Positions 16,903-26,156 are shown, counted from the stretch's first letter. The stretch: 64,000 bases of DNA from Reyranella soli (GCF_007992495.1 NZ_BKAJ01000081.1:1-64000); one strand, 5' to 3'. Notes: a model not told the origin generated them from the letters alone. Translations and numbers: made by a program.

Positions 16903-18597
16903 TCAGCCGCGCGCCTTCCTGCGCAACAAACGACCCGGCAGGTTGCCCGTCGGCTTGTTGTCGCGCAGCAGGACCTGGCCGTTGACGATGGTGGCGTGCA
17001 TGCCCTCGCAGGTCTGCTTGAGCCGCTTGGCGCCGGCCGGCAGGTCGCACACGACCTCGGGCAGGTGCGGCCCGACCGTGTCGGGATCGAACACGACGAT
17101 GTCGGCCGCCATGCCCTCGCGCAGCAGGCCGCGATCGTGGAAACCGAACTGGGTCGCGGTGTCGTTGGTGATCAGCTTCACCGCCTCTTCCAAGGTAAAG
17201 GCCTGCTTCTCGCGGACCCAGTGGCTCAAGAGATGCGTCTGCAGCGAGCTATCCATGATCTGCGAGACGTGGGCGCCGGAGTCAGAGAAGGTCACGACCG
17301 AGCGCGGATGCTTCATCAGCTCCAGCGCCTCGGCCTGGTCCTCGTTGGCGATCGGCTGGATCATGAAGAACTTGAGATCGCGCTCCAGAGCCATGTCGAT
17401 CATCAGATCGACCGGATGGGTGTTCTTCTGGCGTGCCAGCTCGGCCATGGACTTGTGCGGGCCCGTCATGCTGTCGAGCGAATAGATCACATCCCACTCC
17501 GGCGGCCGCGCTTCCGCGCCACGCACGGTCGGACCCTCGTAAGGCTTGGAGGCGATCTCGACCAGCCTCCGGCGCTTGTCGGCATCGAGCAGCCACTGCT
17601 TCTGCTCAGCCAACGGCAGCTTGCGCATGTCGCGCCACATGTCCCACTTGTCGAACGGCAGCTGCGTCTCGAAGGAGAGCAGCACGTTCAGCGCCCGGCT
17701 GTGGACCTGGGCGAACATGCGCCCGCCCTGGTGGGCAGTGCGCTCCATGATGTCGAACGTGGTGCGCCAATGGCCCGGGACGGCCTTCCGGTTGAACAGG
17801 CCGAAGGTGAACGGCCGCCCGCTCTCGATGGCGAGCCTGCTGAGGTCCTCGTACCAGCGCCGTGCCTTTTCGGCGTCGCCGCGCGGTTCGCCCGCGACCT
17901 CGACCATGCCCGCGCCCATGGCCTTGACCAGCGTCTCGAACTCTTCCCAGGTGGCGAGGCGGCTTGCCACCGGCTTGTCGTCCGAGGTCATGTGGCTGAC
18001 GCTGCGCGTGGTCGAGAAGCCATGCGCGCCCGCCGCGATCGATTCACGGGTGTGATGCGCCATCGCCTTGATCTCGTCCTCGGTCGCCTTGTCGGTGAAG
18101 GCGCGCTGGCCCATCACATAGGTGCGCAAGGCACAGTGGCCCATGTAGCCCGCGTAGTTGATGCCCTTGGGCAAGGACTCCAGCACGTCCAGGAACTCGG
18201 GAAAGGTCTCCCAACGCCACTTGATGCCGGCCTTCATGGCGGCGCGGCTGATGTCCTCGGCGCGCTCGAGGTTGCGCATCACGAGATCGGCCTCTTCCGC
18301 GCGGCAGGGCGCCAGGGTGAAGCCGCAGTTGCCCATCAGCACCGTCGTCACGCCCTGGAAGCAGGAGCTGGTGCCGATCGGATCCCAGAAGATCTGCGCG
18401 TCCATGTGGGTATGGCCGTCGACGAAGCCCGGCGAGACGACGCGGCCGTCGGCGTCCATCGTCTCCTTTGCGGCGGCACCGTTGATGCGGCCGATCTCGG
18501 CGATCTTGCCGTCCTTGACCCCGATGTCTGCACGATAACGCGGTAGTCCGGACCCATCGACGATCATGCCGTTCTTGACGACGAGGTCGAATGCCAT
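16903..18597 (-). CDS. N-acyl-D-amino-acid deacylase-like amidohydrolase
   Basis: 564 aa. N-terminal small beta domain (MAFDLVVKNGMIVDGSG), then the metal-binding VDGHTHMD (about 57-64), MGNCGFTLAP (Cys metal ligand of the D-aminoacylase group), GHCALR, and TFSDSGAHVSQ (Asp metal ligand) near residue 440. The order and spacing match the D-aminoacylase/dihydroorotase superfamily, cytosolic zinc hydrolases acting on N-acyl-D-amino acids. At 564 aa it is longer than classical D-aminoacylase (about 480). A related branch acts on other amides, so the exact substrate is open. It is divergent from the luciferase-like gene. Confidence 0.85.
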   Translation of the reverse strand: MAFDLVVKNGMIVDGSGLPRYRADIGVKDGKIAEIGRINGAAAKETMDADGRVVSPGFVDGHTHMDAQIFWDPIGTSSCFQGVTTVLMGNCGFTLAPCRAEEADLVMRNLERAEDISRAAMKAGIKWRWETFPEFLDVLESLPKGINYAGYMGHCALRTYVMGQRAFTDKATEDEIKAMAHHTRESIAAGAHGFSTTRSVSHMTSDDKPVASRLATWEEFETLVKAMGAGMVEVAGEPRGDAEKARRWYEDLSRLAIESGRPFTFGLFNRKAVPGHWRTTFDIMERTAHQGGRMFAQVHSRALNVLLSFETQLPFDKWDMWRDMRKLPLAEQKQWLLDADKRRRLVEIASKPYEGPTVRGAEARPPEWDVIYSLDSMTGPHKSMAELARQKNTHPVDLMIDMALERDLKFFMIQPIANEDQAEALELMKHPRSVVTFSDSGAHVSQIMDSSLQTHLLSHWVREKQAFTLEEAVKLITNDTATQFGFHDRGLLREGMAADIVVFDPDTVGPHLPEVVCDLPAGAKRLKQTCEGMHATIVNGQVLLRDNKPTGNLPGRLLRRKARG

Positions 18598-18710
18598 GGC
18601 GATCCTCCGGCTATTTCCTGAAAGGTACCCTTCCGCAGAGTGGGGTCAATCGCTGGCAAGCGCATGGCTGCCGTCATAGGATCGCGCATCAAGGAAAAGC
18701 GCGAGGAAAC

Positions 18711-19778
18711 ATGGAATTCGGCATTCTCTTCACGTCGCATCCCAACCCCGCGGAAGAGCCCTACCCTCACCGCGCCGTGCACGCGCGCACCACCGACGAG
18801 GTGATCGAGGCCGAGCGGCTGGGCTACGACACCGCCTGGATCGCCGAGCACCACTTCGCCACCAGCTACGGCATCATGCCGGACTGCTTCGCCTACATGG
18901 CCTATCTCGCGGCCAAGACCAGCCGCATCAAGATTGGCGCCGCCGTCATCACCCTGCCGCTCTACGACCCGATCCGCGTGGTCGAGAACACCTCGTTCGT
19001 CGACATCCTCTCCGACGGCCGCGTGCGGCTGGGCGTGGGCTCTGGCTATCGGCCCTACGAGTTCGAGGGGCTGGGCCGCGACTTCGACAATCGTCGCGAC
19101 ATCGTCGAGGAATCGATCGGCCTGATGTTCGATGCCTGGCATCGCCATCGCTGGGACCACAAGGGCAAGTACTACAAGGGCACCGTCAAGGAGCCCTACG
19201 AGATGCTTCCTCATCCCGTCCAGATGCCGCATCCGCCGCTCTACATGGCTGGAGGTACCGATCGTTCGATCGGATACAGCGGTCGCAACGGCTTCGGCCT
19301 GATGCTGTCCACCCTGCCCAGCGTCGAAACGCTGGCCGCGCAGACCGCGTTGTACAAGCGCGAGCTCGCGACGGCGTCGGCGGAGCGGCGCAAGAACCCG
19401 GCGGCGGGCGAGATCGACATCGCCCGCTGGGTCTACATCGCCGACACGGATGCCCAGGCGCGCGCCGAGACCGAGGAGGCGATCGTGCGCCACATCTCGC
19501 ATTTCGGCGGCTCGGGCACGGGCGGCTATCTCGGCTCGGTCTCCGAGAAGGGCGCCGCCATCAAGTACGACGATCTCGCCTCGACCCTGCTGCACGGCTC
19601 GGCCGAGACGGTGATCGCCTGTCTGCGTGAGATGCAGGCCAGGACCGGCATGACCTCGCTGCTGCTGCACTACCCGCCCTATTACGGACGCGAGAAGACG
19701 ATGAAGAGTATCCGGCTGTTCGCCGAGCGCGTGATCCCGGCCTTCCGTCCGCCGGCACGGCGGGCAGCGGCAGAGTGA
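18711..19778 (+). CDS. LLM-class (luciferase-like) flavin-dependent oxidoreductase
   Basis: 355 aa from ATG 18711 (GAGGAAAC upstream). It begins MEFGILFTSH and has the AERLGYDTAWIAEHHF segment, GAAVITLPLYDPIRVVE, and RVRLGVGSGYRP, the standard bacterial luciferase-like TIM-barrel marks. These enzymes use FMNH2 and oxygen to oxidise small organics; the reductant would come from a separate flavin reductase. Substrate unknown. Its TGA overlaps the GTG start of the downstream exporter by four bases. Confidence 0.88.
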   Translation: MEFGILFTSHPNPAEEPYPHRAVHARTTDEVIEAERLGYDTAWIAEHHFATSYGIMPDCFAYMAYLAAKTSRIKIGAAVITLPLYDPIRVVENTSFVDILSDGRVRLGVGSGYRPYEFEGLGRDFDNRRDIVEESIGLMFDAWHRHRWDHKGKYYKGTVKEPYEMLPHPVQMPHPPLYMAGGTDRSIGYSGRNGFGLMLSTLPSVETLAAQTALYKRELATASAERRKNPAAGEIDIARWVYIADTDAQARAETEEAIVRHISHFGGSGTGGYLGSVSEKGAAIKYDDLASTLLHGSAETVIACLREMQARTGMTSLLLHYPPYYGREKTMKSIRLFAERVIPAFRPPARRAAAE

Positions 19779-20668
19779 CGGCAGCGACGGCGGGCACGCC
19801 GAACAAAGCAGCACTGGGTCCCCTCCTCACCATGTTCGCGATGCTGTGCTTCGCGGGCATGGATGCGACCAGCAAGTTCCTGGTGGCCGACTATGCCGTC
19901 GGCCAGATGATGTGGATTCGCTGCATCATCCTTTTTCTGTTCGCCTGGTTCATCGTGCGGCGCATCGGCGTGCGCGCCGCCTTGAAGACCCCACGGCCGG
20001 GAGTGCAGATCACGCGGTCACTGATCCTGCTGGTCGAAAGCGCCCTGTTCGTGTTCGCCTTCCGCTACCTGCCGCTGGCCGACACCCATGCCCTTGCCTC
20101 GACCTCGCCGCTGATCGTGATCGCGCTCGGCGTGATCTTCCTCAACGAGCGGGCCGGTGCGGCGCGCTGGCTGGCCGTCGTCGCGGGGTTCACCGGCGTG
20201 CTGCTGATCATCCGGCCGGGCTTTCGCGACTTCGACTGGCCATTGTTGCTGCCGGTGGTCGGCGCGGTGCTGTGGGCGACCTACCAGATCCTGACGCGGC
20301 TCGCCGCCCGGCACGATTCAGCAGACACGTCGCTAATCTGGTCGGCGCTGATCGCGCTGATCGCCACCACCTTCGTCGCCCCGATCGACTGGCGCTGGCC
20401 AACGGCGGGCGCCTGGGTGCTGATCGTGGGCGTCGCGATGATCGGCTCGGTGGCGAACTATGCGCTGATCAAGGCGCTCGACTATGCCGAAGCCGGAGCC
20501 GTGCAGCCCTACAGCTACACGCTGCTCGTCTGGGCGACCCTGCTGGGCTTCGTCGTGTTCGGCGACTTCCCGGACTTGTGGACCATCGTCGGCGCCGCCG
20601 TCATCGTCGCCAGCAGCGCCTACACCTGGTACCACGACCGCATGACGGCTAGCGCGGCCAGGCCCTGA
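19775..20668 (+). CDS. EamA/DMT-family transporter
   Basis: 297 aa, ten predicted membrane helices arranged as two EamA repeats (about 15-145 and 150-290). Marks include FAGMDATSKFLVADY in helix 1 and RYLPLADTHALASTSPLIVIALG. Such proteins are metabolite exporters in the inner membrane. The GTG start at 19775 overlaps the upstream stop as GTGA, implying coupling with the luciferase-like gene; perhaps it exports a product of that enzyme. The 3' end overlaps the convergent SDR gene by 20 bp. Confidence 0.85.
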   Translation: MTAATAGTPNKAALGPLLTMFAMLCFAGMDATSKFLVADYAVGQMMWIRCIILFLFAWFIVRRIGVRAALKTPRPGVQITRSLILLVESALFVFAFRYLPLADTHALASTSPLIVIALGVIFLNERAGAARWLAVVAGFTGVLLIIRPGFRDFDWPLLLPVVGAVLWATYQILTRLAARHDSADTSLIWSALIALIATTFVAPIDWRWPTAGAWVLIVGVAMIGSVANYALIKALDYAEAGAVQPYSYTLLVWATLLGFVVFGDFPDLWTIVGAAVIVASSAYTWYHDRMTASAARP

Positions 20669-21437
20669 GGGCCACGAGCCCGCCGTCGATCGGCAGCAGC
20701 ACGCCGGTCACCCAGCGCGATTCATCGGAGGCGAGATAGACCGCGCCATAGGCGATGTCCCACGCCGTGCCTTCGGTCTGCATGGGCACCATCTTCTTGC
20801 GCCGCTCGCGCGCCTCGGCGCCGAGATGCGCGACCATCGGCGTGTGCACCGAGCCCACGATGATGCAGTTGGCGCGGATGTTTTCCGTCGCGTAATCGGC
20901 CGCCACCGACTGGGTGAAGCCGTGCAGGCCGGCCTTGGCCGTCGAGTAGGCGACGGCGCCCGGGCTGCCCATCAGGCCGACGGCGCCCGCGATAGACGAC
21001 ACCATGATGATCGAGCCGCCGCCGCCCTTCTTCATCTCGGGGAGGCAGTACTTGGTGCACAGCATGGTGGTGGTGAGGTTGGCCTCCAGCACCTTGTGCC
21101 AGTCGGCCGGGGTCACCGTCTCCGGCGTGCCCGGCGCGCCGACACCGACATTGTTGTGCAGGATGTCGAGCCGTCCGTAGGTCTTGGCCGCGAACGCCGC
21201 CATCGCCTCGGCCGCGTCGGCCTTGGCGACGTCGCCCGCGAACACCGAGGCCTCGCCGCCCTCGTCCTTGATCTGCTTGGCGAGCTTCTCGGCGCGCTCG
21301 GCGCTGCGATTGACCAGCACCACCTTGGCGCCCTCGCGGGCGAACATGATGGCGGTCGCCATGCCGTTGCCCACGCCTTCGCCGCGCGGCGCCGCGCCGG
21401 TCACCACCGCCACCTTGCCTGCAAGCCGTCCGGCCAT
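20649..21437 (-). CDS. Short-chain dehydrogenase/reductase (SDR)
   Basis: 262 aa. It has GAAPRGEGVGNGMA as an unusually long glycine loop (two extra residues against TGxxxGIG), VNRSAE after strand 2 (a basic residue, favouring NADP), HNNVGVG for NNAG, IIMVSSIAG and YSTAKAG. The glycine-loop variant PRGEGVGNG is found in one SDR subgroup often linked to degradation of CoA-activated substrates. Substrate unknown. It is divergent from the GFA protein gene. Confidence 0.87.
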   Translation of the reverse strand: MAGRLAGKVAVVTGAAPRGEGVGNGMATAIMFAREGAKVVLVNRSAERAEKLAKQIKDEGGEASVFAGDVAKADAAEAMAAFAAKTYGRLDILHNNVGVGAPGTPETVTPADWHKVLEANLTTTMLCTKYCLPEMKKGGGGSIIMVSSIAGAVGLMGSPGAVAYSTAKAGLHGFTQSVAADYATENIRANCIIVGSVHTPMVAHLGAEARERRKKMVPMQTEGTAWDIAYGAVYLASDESRWVTGVLLPIDGGLVALRAWPR

Positions 21438-21495
21438 TTCTCTCCCCTTCGCCCGGTGCTATCTCAGGCGCGACCTTAGCCGGGAGACTCGCGCC

Positions 21496-21978
21496 ATGGC
21501 CAGCAACACCCCAGCCCACGACGGCGGCTGCACCTGCCGCAACGTGCGCTATCGCATGACCTCCAAGCCGTTGTTCGTGCATTGCTGCCACTGCCGCTGG
21601 TGCCAGCGCGAGACCGGCTCGGCCTTCGTGCTCAACGCCATGATCGAGGCCGACCGCGTCGAACTGCTGGCGGGCGAGCCGGAAATGGTCCTCACCCCGT
21701 CGGAAAGCGGCAAGGGCCAGAAGATCTGGCGCTGTCCCAAGTGCCGCATCGCCGTGTGGAGCAACTATCCGGGCGCCGGCGAGGCGGTGCGCTTCGTGCG
21801 CGTCGGCACGCTCGACAATCCCGACGCCCTGCCGCCCGACATCCACATCTTCACCATGTCCAAGCAGCCCTGGGTCGTCCTGCCCGAGGACGCGGCCGCC
21901 GTCCCCGAGTTCTACGACGTCCGCAAGACGTGGCCTGCCGAGAGCCTGGAGCGGGGCAAGGCGCTACGGCGAGGCTGA
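21496..21978 (+). CDS. GFA (glutathione-dependent formaldehyde-activating-like) family protein
   Basis: 160 aa from ATG 21496. Cys clusters GGCTCRNVRY, HCCHCRWCQRETGSAF and WRCPKCRIAVW match the zinc-binding GFA fold (CENP-V-like). Members are small cytosolic zinc proteins; most have no proven activity. The upstream extension lies in the SDR shadow and is rejected. It is 3 bp upstream of the RraA-like gene. Confidence 0.87.
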   Translation: MASNTPAHDGGCTCRNVRYRMTSKPLFVHCCHCRWCQRETGSAFVLNAMIEADRVELLAGEPEMVLTPSESGKGQKIWRCPKCRIAVWSNYPGAGEAVRFVRVGTLDNPDALPPDIHIFTMSKQPWVVLPEDAAAVPEFYDVRKTWPAESLERGKALRRG

Positions 21979-21981
21979 TCG

Positions 21982-22554
21982 ATGGCCCTGGTACAAGCCA
22001 CCCGCGACAAGCTTCTATCGGTCGGTACGGCCCGCATCGCCGCCGCGCTCGTCAAGCGCGGCTTGCGCCGTCAGTCGCTGCCGGGCCTCAGGCCACTTTC
22101 GCCTTTCCAGGATGCGCTGGTCGGCGTGGCCGCCACTGCCGTCGATGCCTGCCCGCCAGGAGCCGTGCTCGTCATGGAGAGCAGCGTGACCTCGGCGCCG
22201 GTGGCGCTGCTGACGCGGCGCAAGGTGGCCGGTGTCGTGAGCAACAGTCCCTTGCGCAACGCTACGGAAATCGCACGCGTGGGATTGCCGGCCTGGCAGC
22301 GTCCGTCGGGACCGGCGCCAAAGCCTTTGCCGATCGAAGCCGGCGATGTCCTGTTTGGCGACCGCGCCGGCCTGATCGTCATTCCCGCTGATCTGGCTGG
22401 CCAGATTGCCGAGGAGGCGGTCGAGGCGATGGCTTACGAGGAATTCGTCGCCGAGCAGGTCGCCTCAGGCGGCGGCGTCTACGGCCTGCATATCCCGAGC
22501 GGCGAGAATGCGCGCCGCGCCTTCGCGGAGTGGCGGCGCCTCAGGGGCCGTTAG
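21982..22554 (+). CDS. RraA-like protein, shortened and with altered active site
   Basis: 190 aa. The pattern GAVLVMESSV, then RRKVAGVVSNSPLRNATEI, then EAGDVLFGDRAGLIVIP follows RraA/4-hydroxy-4-methyl-2-oxoglutarate aldolase proteins. In the family, the segment G-x-V-x-D-G-x-x-R-D carries the catalytic Arg-Asp; here it reads SNSPLRN, so Asp is replaced by Asn. The stretch between it and the final GD-x-x-x-GD segment is shorter, and total length is below the usual 210-230. It may be non-catalytic or act differently. Coupled to the GFA gene (3 bp). Confidence 0.7.
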   Translation: MALVQATRDKLLSVGTARIAAALVKRGLRRQSLPGLRPLSPFQDALVGVAATAVDACPPGAVLVMESSVTSAPVALLTRRKVAGVVSNSPLRNATEIARVGLPAWQRPSGPAPKPLPIEAGDVLFGDRAGLIVIPADLAGQIAEEAVEAMAYEEFVAEQVASGGGVYGLHIPSGENARRAFAEWRRLRGR

Positions 22555-22670
22555 CCAGGACTGCATGCACTGCCGGCAGGAATTTCCGCATTTCTCGCAT
22601 TTTGCGCTACCCCCCGACAGGCTTGAGTGCACCCCGAAGCGGGACCGTAGATTTCTCAAGCGTAATGCCA

Positions 22671-22709
22671 CGAGAGGGCGGACCGCTCGGCGCAGGAGCG
22701 GTCCTCTCG
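22671..22709. terminator. Candidate terminator hairpin between convergent genes
   Basis: GGACCGCTC (22680-22688) pairs with GAGCGGTCC (22696-22704), extended by CGAGA/TCTCG after a 4-nt bulge. It lies in the 242-bp gap between the RraA-like gene and the convergent secreted-protein gene. No T-run follows. I see nothing else in this gap. Confidence 0.4.
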
Positions 22710-22796
22710 CGATCTGGAATCGGATAGACGATGCATAGAGCGACAAAGACGTCGGATCCTACCATGACTCAGGTAACTAATCAATAACTACGGTTC

Positions 22797-23267
22797 TTAT
22801 TGCAATCGGCTGAGATCGACCACCAGCGCCGCGACATTGCGCGTGCCGAGGCCGATGACGAGGATGTCGGTGTCGACGCGCAAGTATTGATGGCCGGCCG
22901 GCGACGGCGACAGCTTGGCGATCAGGCCGGGCGGCGGCGCGTCGGCTTTCACGCCGTCGGGCAAAGGCTGGTCGAGCCTCCAGGGCTTGGTCGGCATGGC
23001 CGCCGGCGCGCCGCAGGCCTTGTCCCGTCTCACCAAGGGCGCCGGGCAGCGGCCGGCGGCGATCTCGTCGCGGTAGAAGGCGAAGGCGGCGTCGCGGTCG
23101 CGTTGCGGCACGACCATGTTCAGCGTCGGCAGCGGGCTGTCCTTTGCCGCCGGCTTGGTCTGCTGCGCAGGGGCCGGAGCCGCGGGCGCGTTCTGACGAG
23201 CGGGCGGCGTCTGCGCGGCAGCAGGCAGGGCGAAGAAGGCCACGAAAGCGATCAGAGCAATACGCAT
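22797..23267 (-). CDS. Secreted protein of unknown function, Pro/Ala-rich linker
   Basis: 156 aa. Signal peptide MRIALIAFVAFFALPAAAQ, then a Pro/Ala/Gln linker (about 20-48), then a compact domain with FAFYRDEIAAGRCPAPLVRRDKACG (two Cys that may form a disulfide) and KLSPSPAGHQYLRVDTDILVIGLGTR, ending in AALVVDLSRLQ. I do not recognise the family. It starts 2 bp after the stop of the second hydrolase gene, so it is the third gene of that operon. Confidence 0.7.
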   Translation of the reverse strand: MRIALIAFVAFFALPAAAQTPPARQNAPAAPAPAQQTKPAAKDSPLPTLNMVVPQRDRDAAFAFYRDEIAAGRCPAPLVRRDKACGAPAAMPTKPWRLDQPLPDGVKADAPPPGLIAKLSPSPAGHQYLRVDTDILVIGLGTRNVAALVVDLSRLQ

Positions 23268-23269
23268 GT

Positions 23270-24295
23270 CTAACCCTGCCAATAGTGAGGAAGTTTGGTC
23301 GCCAGCCACTTCGCCAACGCCGCGTTCACCGCCACCGGCTGCTCCTGTGCCATCCAGTGGCCGGAATGCACGACCACCTCGGTAAGGTCGGCGCAGTCGC
23401 GACGCATCGGCTCGGGCAGGCGTGACGTCATGGTTTCGCAGGTGACGTCGTAGGCGCCGTGCAGGAACAGCACGGGCATCGCAAGCCTGCCGCCGTTGGG
23501 CACACGCTTGGCGTAGGCGGCGTTGGCCTTGTGGTTCATGTACCAGGAGTCCGGACCGAAGAAGCCGTTGCGCGTCAGCGCCGCCGTATAGGCATCGAGG
23601 TCCTGCTCGGTGATCACAGCGCCATCTCGCGGCACGTCGGGAAAGCCGTTGGGTCCTGCCATCCCGCCGTTCTTGCGCGCGAACGCCGTGCGGCTCGGCT
23701 TGCCGACCGACTTGGGATCGCCCTTGCGGAACAGCGCCTTCACCGTGTTGCGGATGTTGGCCTCGAAGCCCTTGCACGCCTGGTCGAAGCTCTCTTGGTA
23801 GAAGAACTGGTAGTCCCACTGCCCGACCGGAAACTCGGCTTCGGGATAGGTCTTGCGGTCGACCAGGGGCACGATGTTCTCGAGGGTGAAGCCTTCGGCA
23901 AGGTAGGGCACGCAGAGGCTCGCCACGCCCACGGTCTTGTCGGCGTGATGGGCGGCGATGTTCCACACCACGGGGCTGCCCCAGTCGTGGCCGATCCACA
24001 CTGCCTTGTCGCGGCCGAGCGAGGCCAAGAGCTCGATCATGTCCCCGACGATCTGCTCCTGCGCAAAATCCTCGTGGCGCGTGTAGGTGCTGGAACGGCC
24101 GTAGCCGCGCATGTCGGGCGCAATGCAGCGGAAGCCCAGCGCCGCCATCGCCGGCAGCTGGTGCCGCCACGACAGCGAAAGCTCGGGCCAGCCGTGGCAG
24201 AAGACCAGCAGCGGTCCGCTTTCCGGCCCGCAGGCGAGGTAGCCCGTCGTGTGGCGCCCCGTCTTGAGCGTGTGTTCAGTCACCGGAAATGTCAT
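23270..24295 (-). CDS. Epoxide-hydrolase-like alpha/beta hydrolase, tandem copy B
   Basis: 341 aa. Oxyanion motif HGWPE (about 35-39), nucleophile elbow GHDWGS-type (GHDWGSP) with Asp as nucleophile, a cap domain from about residue 140, the segment LFLHGAYDVTCE before the acid, and catalytic His in VVHSGHWMAQEQP. The Asp nucleophile in GHDWG is the epoxide hydrolase/dehalogenase type. It is nearly colinear and mostly identical to copy A immediately upstream, with which it shares a 4-bp ATGA overlap. Confidence 0.87.
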   Translation of the reverse strand: MTFPVTEHTLKTGRHTTGYLACGPESGPLLVFCHGWPELSLSWRHQLPAMAALGFRCIAPDMRGYGRSSTYTRHEDFAQEQIVGDMIELLASLGRDKAVWIGHDWGSPVVWNIAAHHADKTVGVASLCVPYLAEGFTLENIVPLVDRKTYPEAEFPVGQWDYQFFYQESFDQACKGFEANIRNTVKALFRKGDPKSVGKPSRTAFARKNGGMAGPNGFPDVPRDGAVITEQDLDAYTAALTRNGFFGPDSWYMNHKANAAYAKRVPNGGRLAMPVLFLHGAYDVTCETMTSRLPEPMRRDCADLTEVVVHSGHWMAQEQPVAVNAALAKWLATKLPHYWQG

Positions 24296-25317
24296 GCCGC
24301 ACTCCAATAGTCGGGCAGTTTCGTCGCCAGCCACTTGGCCAGCGCCGCATTCACGGCCACCGGCTGCTCCTGCGCCATCCAATGGCCCGACTTCACCACC
24401 ACTTCGGTGAGATCGCTGCAATCGGCGCGCATGGGATCGGCGAAGCGTGAGTTCACTGTCTCGCAGGTCGTGTCGTAGGCGCCGTGCAGGAACAGCACCG
24501 GCATCGCGAGCTTGGGCGACGTTGCCTGCCTGGAATACTGCGCGTTCACCTTGTGGTTCATGTACCACGCGTTCGGCCCGAAGAAGCCGTGGCGCGTCAG
24601 CGCCGCGGTATAAGCTTCGAGGTCCTGCTCGGTGATGACGTCGGCATCGCGCGGCACGTCGGGACAGGCGCCGCCGCCGAACCAGCCGCCGTTCTTGCGC
24701 ACCGATGCGGTCGCCGCAGGCTTGCCGACGGCGGCCGGATTGCCCCTGCGGAACATCGCCTTCACGGCGTTGCGGATGTTGGCTTCGAAGCTGGCCTGCG
24801 CCTCGTCGAAATGCTCTTCGTAGTAATAGTGATAGTCCCACTGGCCGACGGGATAGAGATCGGCGGGATAGACCGAGCGGTCGATCAGCGCCAGGCGGTT
24901 CTCGACCGAGTTGCCGGCGGCGATGTAAGGCACGCAGAGGCTCGCCACGCCCACCGTCCTGTCGGGATGGTGCGAGGCCACGTTCCACACCACCGAGCTG
25001 CCCCAGTCGTGGCCGATCCACACGGCCTTGTCGCGACCGAGCGACGCCAGAAGTTCCAGCATGTCCTCGACGATCAGCTCCTGGCGGAAGTCCTCATACC
25101 GGGCGTAGGTGCTCGAGCGGCCGTAGCCGCGCATGTCGGGCTCGACGCAGCGGAAGCCCAGCGCCGCCATGGCCGGAAGCTGATGGCGCCACGACAGCGA
25201 AAGCTCGGGCCAGCCATGGCAGAAGATCAGCAACGGGCCCTCTTCCGCTCCGCAGGCGAGATAGCCCGTCGTGTGGCGGGCGGTCTTGACGGTGTGTTCG
25301 GTGACCGGGAATGTCAT
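24292..25317 (-). CDS. Epoxide-hydrolase-like alpha/beta hydrolase, tandem copy A
   Basis: 341 aa, same length and layout as copy B: HGWPE, GHDWGSS with Asp nucleophile, cap domain, LFLHGAYDTTCE, and SGHWMAQEQP. Differences cluster in the cap (AAGNSVENRLALIDRSVYP here against AEGFTLENIVPLVDRKTYP), the part that sets substrate choice. This suggests a recent tandem duplication with divergence in specificity. The start at 25317 is only 15 bp from the start of the divergent enoyl-CoA hydratase, so promoters must overlap coding sequence. Confidence 0.87.
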   Translation of the reverse strand: MTFPVTEHTVKTARHTTGYLACGAEEGPLLIFCHGWPELSLSWRHQLPAMAALGFRCVEPDMRGYGRSSTYARYEDFRQELIVEDMLELLASLGRDKAVWIGHDWGSSVVWNVASHHPDRTVGVASLCVPYIAAGNSVENRLALIDRSVYPADLYPVGQWDYHYYYEEHFDEAQASFEANIRNAVKAMFRRGNPAAVGKPAATASVRKNGGWFGGGACPDVPRDADVITEQDLEAYTAALTRHGFFGPNAWYMNHKVNAQYSRQATSPKLAMPVLFLHGAYDTTCETVNSRFADPMRADCSDLTEVVVKSGHWMAQEQPVAVNAALAKWLATKLPDYWSAA

Positions 25318-25332
25318 GGCACGGAGGCTTCC

Positions 25333-26145
25333 ATGGAAATCGATACCGGCACAACCGAACTTTTATGCGAGGTCCGCGACGGCGTGGCGCTGATCACGCT
25401 GAACCGGCCCGAGGCGCGCAACGCCATGTCGGACAAGCTCACCCCGGCGCTGCGCAGCCAGATCCGCGAGCGCGGCGAGGATCCCGACGTCGGCGCCATC
25501 CTGATCACCGGCGCCGGCACGGCCTTCTGCAGCGGCGGCGACGTCAAGGGCATGGGCGGGCGCGGTCCGCGCGGCCAGATGACCTTCGAGGAGCGGCTGA
25601 GCGACCTGCGCTGGCGCCAGGCGGCGCTGACCGGCGCGCTGGTCGCGGTGCGCAAGCCCACCGTAGCCGCCCTGCCCGGCGCGGCGGCCGGCGCCGGCCT
25701 CGCCATTGCCCTCGCCTGCGACATCCGTATCGCCGCCAGGTCCGCCTTCGTCAGCACCGGCTACGCCAAGGTCGGCCTGTCGGGCGACTACGGCATCGCC
25801 TGGCTGCTGACGCGCGCCGTCGGCTCGGCGCGGGCGCGCGAGCTGATGTTCACCGCCGAGCGTGTCGACGCCGAGCGCTGCGAGCGCATCGGCCTGGTGA
25901 ACCGCATCGTGGCCGACGACAAGCTGCGCGACGAGGCCTTCGAGTTCGCCAAGTCGCTGGCCAACGGCCCGCGCGTGGCGCTGCGCAACATGAAGGACAA
26001 TCTCGACGACGCGCTGCACATCGACTACGCGACGGCGCTGCACCGCGAGGCCGAGCGGCTGGTTCAGGCCTCGCGTACCGAGGACCACAAGGAAGCGGTC
26101 CGGGCCTTCGTGGAGAAGCGGAAACCGGCATTTGTCGGACGTTGA
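25333..26145 (+). CDS. Enoyl-CoA hydratase/isomerase family protein
   Basis: 270 aa from ATG 25333, with GGAGG 8 bp upstream. Crotonase marks: LNRPEARNAMSDKL, ITGAGTAFCSGGDVKGMGG (oxyanion hole 1), LPGAAAGAGLAIALACDIRIA (oxyanion hole 2). The second acidic catalytic position reads KVGLSGDYG, with Asp following Gly. The C-terminal HREAERLVQASRTEDHKE is closely matched by a gene fragment at 34403-34558. It likely acts on an unsaturated acyl-CoA in catabolism. Confidence 0.88.
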   Translation: MEIDTGTTELLCEVRDGVALITLNRPEARNAMSDKLTPALRSQIRERGEDPDVGAILITGAGTAFCSGGDVKGMGGRGPRGQMTFEERLSDLRWRQAALTGALVAVRKPTVAALPGAAAGAGLAIALACDIRIAARSAFVSTGYAKVGLSGDYGIAWLLTRAVGSARARELMFTAERVDAERCERIGLVNRIVADDKLRDEAFEFAKSLANGPRVALRNMKDNLDDALHIDYATALHREAERLVQASRTEDHKEAVRAFVEKRKPAFVGR

Positions 26146-26156
26146 ACGCGCGCTGG

